From an uncultured Lewinella sp. (GTDB lineage Bacteria; Bacteroidota; Bacteroidia; Chitinophagales; Saprospiraceae): a stretch of 42,382 nt of DNA. Below, in pieces: positions 8,384 through 16,314 of this stretch (positions within the stretch are counted from its first letter, which is position 1; every line of letters starts with the position of its first letter). The stretch lies in the NCBI GenBank assembly GCA_913057785.1, contig CAJXPD010000058.1, positions 1 through 42,382 on the forward strand. The letters are read 5' to 3'. Position numbers and translations under genes: made by a program. Under the pieces are notes generated by a model, which saw nothing but the letters and a program-made list of their open reading frames with translations, was not told where the DNA came from and did not search any database.

Positions 8384-9253
8384 CTATGTGTGGCGAGTAT
8401 CCATAGGGGTCGTGATGGCTGATACATATTGTCGGGACACGGGAATGATTTTATCCAGTCCTTTCAATCGAATTTGCAATTGATGAGCGTTTCCGCTTAT
8501 TTTTTCCACCTGCTTTGGATTTACCAGGTAGGAGCGATGGCAACGAATCAAGGGACTATCTTCTACTTGTTTTTCCAGTCGCTTCAAACTCGATCGAATC
8601 AGAGAACGTTTCACTTCCTCCTTCTCATAGTAGTAAACCGCTACGTAATTATCCTGTGCTTCTAATAGCAATAGTTTTTCTGCTGCGAGATAGAGTTTGT
8701 CTTTTCCGTTGGCTGAGCTCAGGTATAGGACCTTGGTCGCTCTATCTTGGCGAGCGACGTGATCCTGTAGATTCGCCACCTCCCGTCTAGCTTGTCGCTG
8801 TTGTAAGAATAATAGCAGCAGTATCATCGGAATAGTGGACATCAGACCAATGTCCCGAATAAATCCGAAGTAGCTTTTCCAAGACCAGTCGTGAAAGTTT
8901 CCAATATAATTGTAGGTCAGGTAGGTGCTGGTGCTCAGCACAAGCAGCAGACATAGGAGGTGGAGGACAAAGACATATCGGGCCTTCGAACGAAACACCA
9001 GCGGGACTACCCCAAATTCATATACACACATGACTATAGTGTTGACGAGGAAGAAGGCTCCAATCCCCAGCAACAGCTCTAGTCGAATCTGATGCGTAGG
9101 GTCGTAGTTGTTGACGCCAAAGGGTTGGAAAAAGAGCAGAAAGATGGCACTGTAAGCATTAATGAATAGAATGAAAAGCCATTTATCCCCACTACTTTGT
9201 AAGAATAGGATCGGCTTTGTCCAAAAGTTGATGATCTTTTCGCCTATTGTCAT
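8384..9253 (-). CDS. Membrane-anchored LytTR-domain transcriptional regulator
   Basis: A 289-residue protein with four hydrophobic helices in the N-terminal half (about residues 25-45, 60-80, 90-110 and 130-150), a short coiled-coil linker rich in Q/R, and a C-terminal LytTR DNA-binding domain. LLLEAQDNYVAVYY, LIRSSLKRLE and RCHRSYLVNPKQVEKI are the typical LytTR strands and loop. There is no receiver domain, so it would act as a one-component membrane regulator that senses through its membrane part. It is divergent from the nitrilase gene (83-base gap) and upstream of a membrane protein on the same strand, so either is a possible target. Confidence 0.85.
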   Translation of the reverse strand: MTIGEKIINFWTKPILFLQSSGDKWLFILFINAYSAIFLLFFQPFGVNNYDPTHQIRLELLLGIGAFFLVNTIVMCVYEFGVVPLVFRSKARYVFVLHLLCLLLVLSTSTYLTYNYIGNFHDWSWKSYFGFIRDIGLMSTIPMILLLLFLQQRQARREVANLQDHVARQDRATKVLYLSSANGKDKLYLAAEKLLLLEAQDNYVAVYYYEKEEVKRSLIRSSLKRLEKQVEDSPLIRCHRSYLVNPKQVEKISGNAHQLQIRLKGLDKIIPVSRQYVSAITTPMDTRHT

Positions 9254-9336
9254 GATTTGACTTCCCGTATGTTTCCTGCAAGGATTTCTCGCCGAAGCAG
9301 TTATTTTTAAGATCTAAATTTAAAAAGTCCTGCGCA

Positions 9337-10248
9337 ATGAAGAAATTAATCAAGGTAGCAGTTGTCCAGGCTGCCCCTGTTCTTTTTGATAAAGCTGCTT
9401 GCATTGACAAGGTGGGGGAGTTGACGGCAGAGGCAGCCCAGTCGGGCGCACAGTTGGTCTTGTTTCCGGAGGCTTTCATTCCGGCTTATCCCCGAGGCAT
9501 GAGTTTTGGTACCGTGGTGGGGAGCCGCGAGGATTGGGGGCGAGACCACTGGCAGGTGTATTGGGAAAATGCCGTGGAAATGCCGGGTGCAGATGTAGAT
9601 AGCCTGGGAGCGGTTGCCGGTAACCATAAGGTCTATCTGGTCATTGGAGTGGTAGAGCGGGATGAAGCGCATGGAACACTCTACTGTAGTATGCTATACT
9701 TCGGTCCCGACGGAAGTCTATTGCATCGACACCGCAAGCTGAAGCCCACCGGAACAGAACGGTTAATCTGGGGAGAAGGAGATGGCTCGGACCTCCAGGT
9801 GCTCGAAACACCCTTGGGTCGAATGGGGGGGTTAATTTGCTGGGAGAATTATATGCCCTTAGCCCGGATGGCGCTTTATCAACAAAATGTGCAACTGTAT
9901 CTAGCACCCACGGCTGATCAGCGGGATAGCTGGCAGGCTTCAATGCAACACATTGCGTGTGAAGGCCGCTGCTTTGTATTGTCTTGTAATCAATTCGTCC
10001 AAAAGGAAATGTACCCTTCCGCCTTTCAGGCGGAGCTGGATAAGGCACCAGCTATTATGTCTAGAGGCGGTAGCGTGATCTTTTCGCCATTGGGAGAGCT
10101 GATTGCCGGGCCCTTATGGGACGAAGAAGGAATCTTATATGCGGAATTGGATGTAGCGGCCTGTGCAAGAGCGAAATTGGATTTTGATGTCGTTGGCCAT
10201 TATGCCCGCCCCGACGTTTTTGATTACCAGTGGAAAGCCAAAAATTAA
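9337..10248 (+). CDS. Nitrilase (carbon-nitrogen hydrolase)
   Basis: A 303-residue member of the nitrilase branch of the carbon-nitrogen hydrolases, enzymes that turn nitriles into acids and ammonia. The catalytic triad is visible: Glu45 in LFPEAF, Lys134 in HRKLKPT and Cys168 in GGLICWENYMP. The PAYPRG loop after the glutamate and the CWENYMPL cysteine motif are typical of true nitrilases rather than amidases or the Nit1/Nit2 type. Length matches the family. It stands alone, divergent from a LytTR regulator, 230 bases before the catabolic operon. Whether it belongs to that pathway is unclear. Confidence 0.92.
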   Translation: MKKLIKVAVVQAAPVLFDKAACIDKVGELTAEAAQSGAQLVLFPEAFIPAYPRGMSFGTVVGSREDWGRDHWQVYWENAVEMPGADVDSLGAVAGNHKVYLVIGVVERDEAHGTLYCSMLYFGPDGSLLHRHRKLKPTGTERLIWGEGDGSDLQVLETPLGRMGGLICWENYMPLARMALYQQNVQLYLAPTADQRDSWQASMQHIACEGRCFVLSCNQFVQKEMYPSAFQAELDKAPAIMSRGGSVIFSPLGELIAGPLWDEEGILYAELDVAACARAKLDFDVVGHYARPDVFDYQWKAKN

Positions 10249-10377
10249 AAAGTGTTTCTGTGGCGAGAACCTCTATCTTCCATTCCGGGTTCACTTGTGA
10301 CTAGGAGATTGACTTTCATTTTTACTCATTCCTGAAATTTTTGAAGTCCTTTCTTTCTTCCCTCTGTGGAAGAACCG

Positions 10378-10402
10378 CTTCTATCATCAGCGTTGATAGA
10401 GG
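10378..10402. other. Stem-loop between the nitrilase and the catabolic operon
   Basis: TCTATCA (10380-10386) and TGATAGA (10394-10400) form a stem with a 7-base loop, extended by a G-T and a C-G pair. No T-run follows, so it is not a classic intrinsic terminator. It may help end the nitrilase transcript. Confidence 0.4.
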
Positions 10403-10436
10403 AACTCCCTTTCTATGATTAAAATCAAATTCTTAT

Positions 10437-10450
10437 TGAACAATTGTTCA
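10437..10450. promoter_or_regulatory. Perfect 14-base palindrome, likely operator
   Basis: TGAACAATTGTTCA is identical to its reverse complement and overlaps the -33 element of the predicted promoter of the 10.5-25 kb operon. A repressor bound here would block transcription. Its length suits a dimeric TetR-, GntR- or LacI-type regulator. No such regulator is encoded in the window. Confidence 0.55.
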
Positions 10451-10476
10451 TAATTAGGTTTTAATTCCTAAATTTG
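10444..10476 (+). promoter_or_regulatory. Predicted promoter of the catabolic operon
   Basis: TAAATTTG (10469-10476) is an exact TAnnTTTG -7 element. TTG (10444-10446) lies 22 bases upstream, within the 17-23 base range reported for Bacteroidota. Transcription would start near 10483. That lies after the GTG at 10478, which favours the ATG at 10511 as the start of the first gene. Confidence 0.5.
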
Positions 10477-10510
10477 GGTGAAAATTAGGTGTGAAATACC
10501 TTTTGAGGTT

Positions 10511-11125
10511 ATGGATAACATTAAAAATCAGCTTTTAGCACAAATTGGGAACTCCGATTGGGAACCTAACTGGACCGTTGGTGGAATGGATTGGTTTGCT
10601 GAAATCCGACAAAACAGTACAGGAGAGGTTTGGTTGTGCCAACGTCCTTTTACGAAAGAAGCGTTTGCAAAGCTCCAATTACCAACAGGGTTTTCTAGGA
10701 CTGGCATCGGTCGTGCGGCACATGATGCTGCGTATTTCAGGCGTTCTCCAGGAGCCAAGGTTGATGGCCCCTTGGACACGTTGGAAATTGAAGGATGGAT
10801 TTTTTCCAGGGTAGCAAAACCTGGAATGTTAGAACCTGGGTTTGTGGATGCTATCGTTTTGCTTGTTGATAAATACCATATTGTGCAATTCAAGGCTGGT
10901 AGAACCATTGAGATATTAACAATGGAGGATGGGCAAGATTATGTGCCAAACGTAACGGAACTCTCTGGAATGTTTCATAAGCCAATGAAAGAACGATTGC
11001 TTCCAAAGGGTTGGACAATTAGAAACGAAACTCTACATCAGGATTTGATTGTAGAAATACCCTGTCCTGCTCGGGTTTGTTTTTTCAAGAGTGGACATGG
11101 TTTTCATGGACCAGTTGTAATATAA
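10511..11125 (+). CDS. Protein of unknown function, first gene of the catabolic operon
   Basis: I do not recognise this protein of about 204 residues. It has no signal peptide or membrane segment and looks like a soluble mixed alpha/beta protein with many aromatic and proline residues. Around the middle are GWIFSRVAKPGMLEPGFVDAI-like and IVQFKAGRTIEILTMEDGQDY-like stretches that suggest beta strands. The frame could also begin at GTG 10478, giving 215 residues. The ATG at 10511 is preferred because a -7 promoter element ends at 10476 and GAGG precedes the ATG. It lies eight bases before a nitronate-monooxygenase-type flavoenzyme, so a role beside that enzyme is likely. Confidence 0.7.
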   Translation: MDNIKNQLLAQIGNSDWEPNWTVGGMDWFAEIRQNSTGEVWLCQRPFTKEAFAKLQLPTGFSRTGIGRAAHDAAYFRRSPGAKVDGPLDTLEIEGWIFSRVAKPGMLEPGFVDAIVLLVDKYHIVQFKAGRTIEILTMEDGQDYVPNVTELSGMFHKPMKERLLPKGWTIRNETLHQDLIVEIPCPARVCFFKSGHGFHGPVVI

Positions 11126-11132
11126 AAGCAAT

Positions 11133-12107
11133 ATGAAAACAAAGATTACAAAACTCTTTGGCATTGAATATCCAATCATGCAAGGTGGTATGCACTATGT
11201 GGGTTTAGCAGAGTTGGCAGCGGCTGTTTCCAATGCTGGCGGATTGGGAACTATCACAGGTCTGACTCAAAAAACACCTGCTGACTTAGCGAATGAAATT
11301 GCAAAATGTAAGGATATGACAGATAAACCCTTTGCGGTTAACCTTACTTTTTTACCAACATTGAATCCACCAGATTACCCGGGCTATGTCAAATCAATCA
11401 TTCAAGGAGGTGTAAAAGTAGTGGAAACGGCTGGACGAAATCCTCAATCTGTCCTGCCTTATTTAAAGGATGCAGGTATTAAAGTGATTCACAAATGTAC
11501 ATCTGTTAGACATGCTTTGAAAGCACAGCGTATTGGTTGTGACGCGGTGTCTGTGGATGGTTTTGAATGCGGTGGTCACCCTGGTGAGGATGATATTCCC
11601 AATATGATTTTATTACCTCGTGCAGCGGAAGAATTGGATATTCCTTTTTTAGCTTCAGGTGGAATGGCAGATGCTCGTTCTTTGGTTGCCTCACTTGCGA
11701 TGGGGGCAGAAGGAATGAACATGGGAACGCGTTTTATGGCGACCCAAGAAGCACCTATCCATGAGAATGTAAAGCAAGCCATTTTAGATGCTACGGAACT
11801 GGATACACGTTTGATCATGCGTCCTTTGAGAAATACAGAACGGGTATTGAATAATGCAGCTGTAGAACGACTTTTGGAAAAAGAAAAGGCCTTAGGCAAA
11901 GCCATCAAATTTGAAGACATTATAGAAGAAGTTGCAGGAGTTTATCCAAAAGTCATGCAAGAAGGAACGATGGATGCGGGCGCCTGGTCTTGTGGAATGG
12001 TAGTCGGATTGATTCATGACATTCCTACTTGTAAAGAATTAATTGACCGAATTATGAAGGATGCCAACGAAATCATTCATAGGCGATTAGCTGGATTTTT
12101 AAAGTAG
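11133..12107 (+). CDS. Nitronate monooxygenase-family flavoenzyme (first copy)
   Basis: A 324-residue TIM-barrel FMN protein of the nitronate monooxygenase (2-nitropropane dioxygenase) family. The N-terminal IEYPIMQGGM, AVSNAGGLGTI, KPFAVNLTF, VDGFECGGHPGEDD with the catalytic-type His149, and LASGGMADARSL followed by MGTRFMATQEA (phosphate-binding region) are all in order. In acyl-CoA catabolic clusters such proteins often do not act on nitronates. The IpdC protein of mycobacterial steroid ring degradation belongs to this fold, which makes a redox step on a CoA ester plausible here. That function is inferred from context only. Confidence 0.88.
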   Translation: MKTKITKLFGIEYPIMQGGMHYVGLAELAAAVSNAGGLGTITGLTQKTPADLANEIAKCKDMTDKPFAVNLTFLPTLNPPDYPGYVKSIIQGGVKVVETAGRNPQSVLPYLKDAGIKVIHKCTSVRHALKAQRIGCDAVSVDGFECGGHPGEDDIPNMILLPRAAEELDIPFLASGGMADARSLVASLAMGAEGMNMGTRFMATQEAPIHENVKQAILDATELDTRLIMRPLRNTERVLNNAAVERLLEKEKALGKAIKFEDIIEEVAGVYPKVMQEGTMDAGAWSCGMVVGLIHDIPTCKELIDRIMKDANEIIHRRLAGFLK

Positions 12108-12142
12108 GGAGTCGTACTTCTAAGAAGAACTAGAAAATAAAT

Positions 12143-12964
12143 ATGCAAAATCGAGTAACCATAAATATAAACAACCACATTGCTGATGTAAGATTAAATC
12201 GTCCAGAGAAAATGAATGCATTGGATGAAGACATGTTCAAGGCAATTGTGGAAGCTGGGAAGCTGGTCGGAAGTAATCCCACAGTTCGTTGTGTGGTTTT
12301 ATCTGGCGAAGGGAAATGCTTTTGTGCGGGAATGGATACTGCTAATTTTAGTCCAGATACCAAAGGCGGAATTTTCGATGAACCCATTCCAAGTCGTACT
12401 CATGGGATAGCCAATATCTTTCAAAAGGTCGCTTGGATTTGGAGAGAATTACCGGTACCGGTAATCACAGCAGTTCATGGAGTAGCTATTGGTGGGGGAT
12501 TAAATATCATGTCTGGTGCTGACATTAAGTTTGTTACAGCCGATACAAGATTAAGCATCATGGAATTGAAATGGGGATTGATTCCAGACATGGCTGGATC
12601 TCAACTTTGGAGACATACGGTTCGAGATGATGTTATTCGAGAACTTATGTATACCCACCGAATTTTTTCTGGAGAGGATGCGGTTAACTATGGTTTCGCC
12701 ACCCACGTGTCTGAGACCCCGTTTGAGGATGCTATGAAATTGGCAACAGAAATCGTTTCGAAAAATCCGACTGCTGTGGTCAAAGCGAAAAAGATGATAA
12801 ATGAAGCACCCTATTTGAGTGCAGCCGATGGATTGTTGATGGAATCCGTTGAACAAGCAGAAATCAACAGAACGAAGAACCAAATAGAGGCAGTGATGGC
12901 AGCTATACAAAAGAGAGCAGCCAACTTCGATGATTATAGAGACATGGAACGTTCACAACAATAA
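12143..12964 (+). CDS. Crotonase-family protein (enoyl-CoA hydratase/isomerase type)
   Basis: A 273-residue crotonase. The oxyanion-hole segments CFCAGMD (about residues 59-65) and AVHGVAIGGG (110-119) are clear. Aligned with rat enoyl-CoA hydratase, the second catalytic glutamate (Glu164) is kept as Glu141 in SIMELKWG. The first (Glu144) is replaced by Asn121 in GGGLNIM. Classical hydration needs both, so isomerisation or another crotonase reaction is more likely than standard hydration. It sits 35 bases after the flavoenzyme and 9 bases before the thiolase, inside the same operon. Confidence 0.88.
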   Translation: MQNRVTININNHIADVRLNRPEKMNALDEDMFKAIVEAGKLVGSNPTVRCVVLSGEGKCFCAGMDTANFSPDTKGGIFDEPIPSRTHGIANIFQKVAWIWRELPVPVITAVHGVAIGGGLNIMSGADIKFVTADTRLSIMELKWGLIPDMAGSQLWRHTVRDDVIRELMYTHRIFSGEDAVNYGFATHVSETPFEDAMKLATEIVSKNPTAVVKAKKMINEAPYLSAADGLLMESVEQAEINRTKNQIEAVMAAIQKRAANFDDYRDMERSQQ

Positions 12965-12973
12965 AAAAACGTA

Positions 12974-14155
12974 ATGAAGGAAGCAGTAATTATATCTACC
13001 GCACGAACACCCATAGGGAAGGCATATAAAGGTGCATTTAACAATACCAATTCACCAACCTTAGCTGGCTTTGCGCTTAGTGAAGCGGTCAAGCGAGCAA
13101 AAATCGACCCTGCCGAAGTGGACGATGTGATTATGGGGTGTGCTTTAACTCAAGGTTCATCCTCTCCCAACATTGGTAGACTTGCTGCACTTGCAGGAGG
13201 ACTTCCTGTAACAGTTAGTGGTATGACGATTGACCGTCAATGTTCATCTGGAATGATGGCAATTGCTACTGCTGCCAAACAAATCATTGCAGATGGTATG
13301 CAAGTGGTCATTGGCGGAGGTTTGGATTCTATTAGCATTGTTCAAAATGAACACATGAATACACACCGTATGGTCGATAAAGCCTTAGTTTCTAAACATC
13401 CTGCGACCTATATGCCCATGCTTCAAACCGCAGAAATAGTTGCCAAGCGATATGGAATCAGTCGGGAAAGACAAGATGAATATGGTTATCAAAGTCAAAT
13501 GCGAACAGCAGCTGGGCAAATCGCTGGAAAATTTGACGATGAAATTGTTCCTGTAACGGTAACCAAAGGTGTCTTCAACAAAGAGACAAAAGAAATTACT
13601 TTCGAAGAGGTCACTTTGACCAAAGATGAAGGCAACCGTCCTACAACGACAAAAGAAGGCTTGGCTAATCTGAGATTAGTAAATGAAGGAGGAAGCATTA
13701 CTGCTGGAAATGCCAGCCAACTCTCGGATGGGGCTTCTGCCTGTGTTTTGATGGACTCAAAATTAGCAGAACAAAGAGGCGTCGAACCACTAGGAGCTTA
13801 TCGAGGAATCGCTGTGGCAGGCTGCGAACCTGATGAAATGGGAATCGGCCCGGTCTTCGCTATTCCAAAATTGTTAAAAACCCATGGCTTAAAAATGGAG
13901 GACATCGGTTTGTGGGAATTGAATGAAGCTTTTGCAGTACAAGTCCTTTATTGCCAAGATAAATTAGGTATCCCCAACGAGCTAATGAACGTAAATGGTG
14001 GTGCTATTTCCATTGGTCATCCATACGGCATGACTGGTTCGAGAATGGTGGGTCATGCTCTGATAGAAGGTAAAAGACGAGGCGCAAAATACGTAGTATG
14101 TACCATGTGTGTTGGTGGAGGAATGGGAGCAGCTGGATTGTTTGAAGTTTATTAA
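12974..14155 (+). CDS. Thiolase (acetyl-CoA acyltransferase)
   Basis: A 393-residue thiolase that would cleave a 3-oxoacyl-CoA with CoA, releasing acetyl-CoA or propionyl-CoA, at the end of a beta-oxidation turn. The acylated cysteine is Cys90 in IDRQCSSGM, the histidine is His349 in [10 protein letters not shown], and the second active cysteine is Cys379 in [16 protein letters not shown] is also present. All catalytic parts are intact, so a degradative thiolase rather than a sterol-carrier-type (SCP-2) thiolase is called. Its neighbours on both sides are crotonases. Confidence 0.95.
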   Translation: MKEAVIISTARTPIGKAYKGAFNNTNSPTLAGFALSEAVKRAKIDPAEVDDVIMGCALTQGSSSPNIGRLAALAGGLPVTVSGMTIDRQCSSGMMAIATAAKQIIADGMQVVIGGGLDSISIVQNEHMNTHRMVDKALVSKHPATYMPMLQTAEIVAKRYGISRERQDEYGYQSQMRTAAGQIAGKFDDEIVPVTVTKGVFNKETKEITFEEVTLTKDEGNRPTTTKEGLANLRLVNEGGSITAGNASQLSDGASACVLMDSKLAEQRGVEPLGAYRGIAVAGCEPDEMGIGPVFAIPKLLKTHGLKMEDIGLWELNEAFAVQVLYCQDKLGIPNELMNVNGGAISIGHPYGMTGSRMVGHALIEGKRRGAKYVVCTMCVGGGMGAAGLFEVY

Positions 14156-14200
14156 CCGAGCCACCTTACCAATCAGCTCAATAAATCGAGCGAATACGAT

Positions 14201-14968
14201 ATGAATACACTCAAAATCACAAAAAAAGAAGGATACGTCATTGTCCAATTGGATCGGGGCAAAGTCAATGCGGTGAATCTCGAAATGGTTCGAGATTTAC
14301 ACAAAGTAATTCAGTCATTTAATAATGATGATTCAGTTCGGGGAGTTATTCTGACAGGGCAGCCTCATTTCTTTACCGCAGGTTTGGATGTAATTGAGTT
14401 GTATAGTTATGATGCAGAAACTATCAGAGCGATGTTCATTGCATTCGGTGAATTGTATATCCAGCTAGCCAGCTTTCCAAAACCCTTGATTGCGGCTATT
14501 ACAGGTCATGCTCCTGCGGCTGGGACAGTATTGGCTATACCTTGTGATTATCGGGTGATGGTTGAAGGAGAGAAATACACCATTGGCTTAAATGAAATCT
14601 TGGTCAATATTGGCTTATCCGAAGATGTCATTAATGGCTATACTTTTTGGTTGGGCGAAGGAATAGCGGCTCGTAATTTATTGCAGGGAAAGCTCATGAA
14701 TGCGAAAGAGGCCTATGCGATCGGTTTTGTGGATGAGGTATGTTCAATGGAAGAAGTTCTCGAGCGGGCCGAACAACAAATGCAACAATATTTAGTAGCA
14801 GAGCCGCAAATTTTTCAATCCATAAAGTTAAAAGCGAGAAAATCTTGGGTGGAAAGCTTGGGTGAAAATGCTGAAACTGAACTAAAAGAAAATTTAGGGA
14901 TTTGGTGGAAGCCTGAAGTGCGAGGCAGAATGAAAGGCTTTGTTGAAAGGCTTACTAATAAAAAATAA
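14201..14968 (+). CDS. Delta3,Delta2-enoyl-CoA isomerase-like crotonase
   Basis: A 255-residue crotonase that resembles mitochondrial ECI1, which moves a 3-double bond to position 2 so that beta-oxidation can continue. AITGHAPAAGTVLAIPCDYRVM (oxyanion hole) and YTIGLNEILVNIGL match that branch. The single catalytic glutamate of the GLNE motif is present, while the hydratase Glu144 position is valine. This pattern fits isomerase and not hydratase activity. It begins 45 bases after the thiolase and ends 9 bases before an SDR. The substrate may therefore contain ring or chain double bonds in odd positions. Confidence 0.87.
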   Translation: MNTLKITKKEGYVIVQLDRGKVNAVNLEMVRDLHKVIQSFNNDDSVRGVILTGQPHFFTAGLDVIELYSYDAETIRAMFIAFGELYIQLASFPKPLIAAITGHAPAAGTVLAIPCDYRVMVEGEKYTIGLNEILVNIGLSEDVINGYTFWLGEGIAARNLLQGKLMNAKEAYAIGFVDEVCSMEEVLERAEQQMQQYLVAEPQIFQSIKLKARKSWVESLGENAETELKENLGIWWKPEVRGRMKGFVERLTNKK

Positions 14969-14977
14969 CATATAAAC

Positions 14978-15718
14978 ATGTTTAGATTAGACGGACAAGT
15001 AGCTATTGTTACAGGTGGAGCACAAGGTATTGGAGTCGGTATCTGTAAAATTTTCACTGAGGCAGGTGCTACAGTTGCATTATGGGATGTTGCAGATGGG
15101 CAACCAGTGGTAGATGAAATAACTGCCGAGGGCGGAAATATCTTCTATCAAAAAGTAGATGTCACTTCCAAAGAATCGGTAGCAGCAGCAGTTGCCGAAA
15201 TCATGGACAAACATACACGGATAGACATATTAATCAACAATGCAGGCATTATCAGGGACAAGTCTTTTCTGAAAATGACAGAAGACCAATGGGATGCTGT
15301 GATGAATGTCAATGTCAAAAGTTTGTATGTGACTGCAAAGGCTGTATTACCTCATATGATCGAAGCTGGATATGGAAGAATTGTTTCAGCTTCCTCCATC
15401 AATGCTATGTTGGGAGCGTTTGGTCAAACCAATTATGGCGCATCTAAAGCTGCTATTCAGGGCTTTACGCGTTCACTCTGTCGAGAAGTTGGAAAATATG
15501 GCATTACCGTTAATTGTGTAGCTCCAGGTTTTATCAAAACAGCCATGACCGATTCTATTCCTGAAGAAATAATTGCCGGGGCAGTTCAGCAAATTCCTGT
15601 TCGACGTATTGGAATGCCTGAAGATATGGGGTATGCCTATTTATATCTTGCTTCAAAAGAATCCAGTTTTATCAATGGAATAACCCTTCATGCTAATGGG
15701 GGTTCTTATCCTACTTAA
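14978..15718 (+). CDS. Short-chain dehydrogenase/reductase, FabG-like
   Basis: A 246-residue SDR with a Rossmann fold. The cofactor motif TGGAQGIGVG (12-21), NNAG (87-90) and the catalytic Ser140, Tyr153 and Lys157 (S-x12-Y-x3-K) are present. Asp37/Asp40 after the second strand (LWDVAD) favour NAD(H) over NADP(H). In this operon it most likely oxidises a 3-hydroxyacyl-CoA or a ring hydroxyl to the ketone before the thiolase step. Length and start are normal for the classical SDR family. Confidence 0.93.
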   Translation: MFRLDGQVAIVTGGAQGIGVGICKIFTEAGATVALWDVADGQPVVDEITAEGGNIFYQKVDVTSKESVAAAVAEIMDKHTRIDILINNAGIIRDKSFLKMTEDQWDAVMNVNVKSLYVTAKAVLPHMIEAGYGRIVSASSINAMLGAFGQTNYGASKAAIQGFTRSLCREVGKYGITVNCVAPGFIKTAMTDSIPEEIIAGAVQQIPVRRIGMPEDMGYAYLYLASKESSFINGITLHANGGSYPT

Positions 15719-15739
15719 ACCACTTCAAAATTTCATAAA

Positions 15740-16216
15740 ATGATAGATGCTCCCTATAAAACAACCTTTGAACATTTGGAAGATATGCAAGGTCATGTTG
15801 GCAAAGAAATCGGATTAAGTGATTGGTTAACCATCGACCAAGAAACCATAAATGGATTTGCCAAATTAACTAAAGATGAACAATGGATTCATGTTGATGT
15901 CGAAAAATCAACCCAATATTCTCCCTACAAAACAACCATTGCACATGGCTTTTTAGTGCTTTCCTTGGCATCCCATTTTTCTTATGAGTGTATGGCATTT
16001 AAAGACGTAGGGATGGGCGTAAATTATGGATTGGATAAGGTGAGATTTACGAATGCGACTCCAGTAGGAGCTAAAATTAGAGGTCGAGTTTCACTAATGG
16101 AATATGAGGCCAAAGAAGGCGGAGCAAAATATAAATTGAAATTAGTGATGGAATTGGATGGGCAAGAAAAACCTGCGTGCATAGCTGAATGGATTGGATT
16201 AGCTTATACGAATTAA
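15740..16216 (+). CDS. MaoC/NodN-like hot-dog dehydratase
   Basis: A 158-residue single hot-dog domain of the MaoC/R-hydratase group. LTKDEQWIHVDVEKS (about residues 50-64) and TTIAHGFLVLSLAS (about 75-88) match the NodN-like version of the hydratase motif, with the catalytic Asp and His of the hydratase 2 signature. It would add water to an enoyl-CoA. This may explain why the upstream crotonases look like isomerases: the hydratase of the pathway could be this protein. It ends where intergenic repeat A begins. Confidence 0.88.
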   Translation: MIDAPYKTTFEHLEDMQGHVGKEIGLSDWLTIDQETINGFAKLTKDEQWIHVDVEKSTQYSPYKTTIAHGFLVLSLASHFSYECMAFKDVGMGVNYGLDKVRFTNATPVGAKIRGRVSLMEYEAKEGGAKYKLKLVMELDGQEKPACIAEWIGLAYTN

Positions 16217-16301
16217 GAAGTCAGAAGTCAGACCGCTTTGCTGTCAGATTGTCTTCAACTGTCAGAAGCACATAGATGTCAATGCAATAAGTCTGACCTC
16301 T
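16216..16301. repeat. Intergenic repeat element A
   Basis: It opens with AGAAGTCAGAAGTCAGACC and closes with GTCTGACCTCT, an inverted match to its own start, with a TGTCAGATTG-type core. It fills the gap from the MaoC stop codon to just before the A-rich leader and ATG of the first acyl-CoA dehydrogenase. Related elements lie at 17507, 20184 and 39681. Confidence 0.7.
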
Positions 16302-16314
16302 AAAAAAAATAAAA

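Noticed and set aside
10437..10450. The palindrome as a KstR site of steroid degraders
   Set aside because: KstR sites have AAC and GTT two bases apart; here the gap is four, and no KstR-like gene is in the window.
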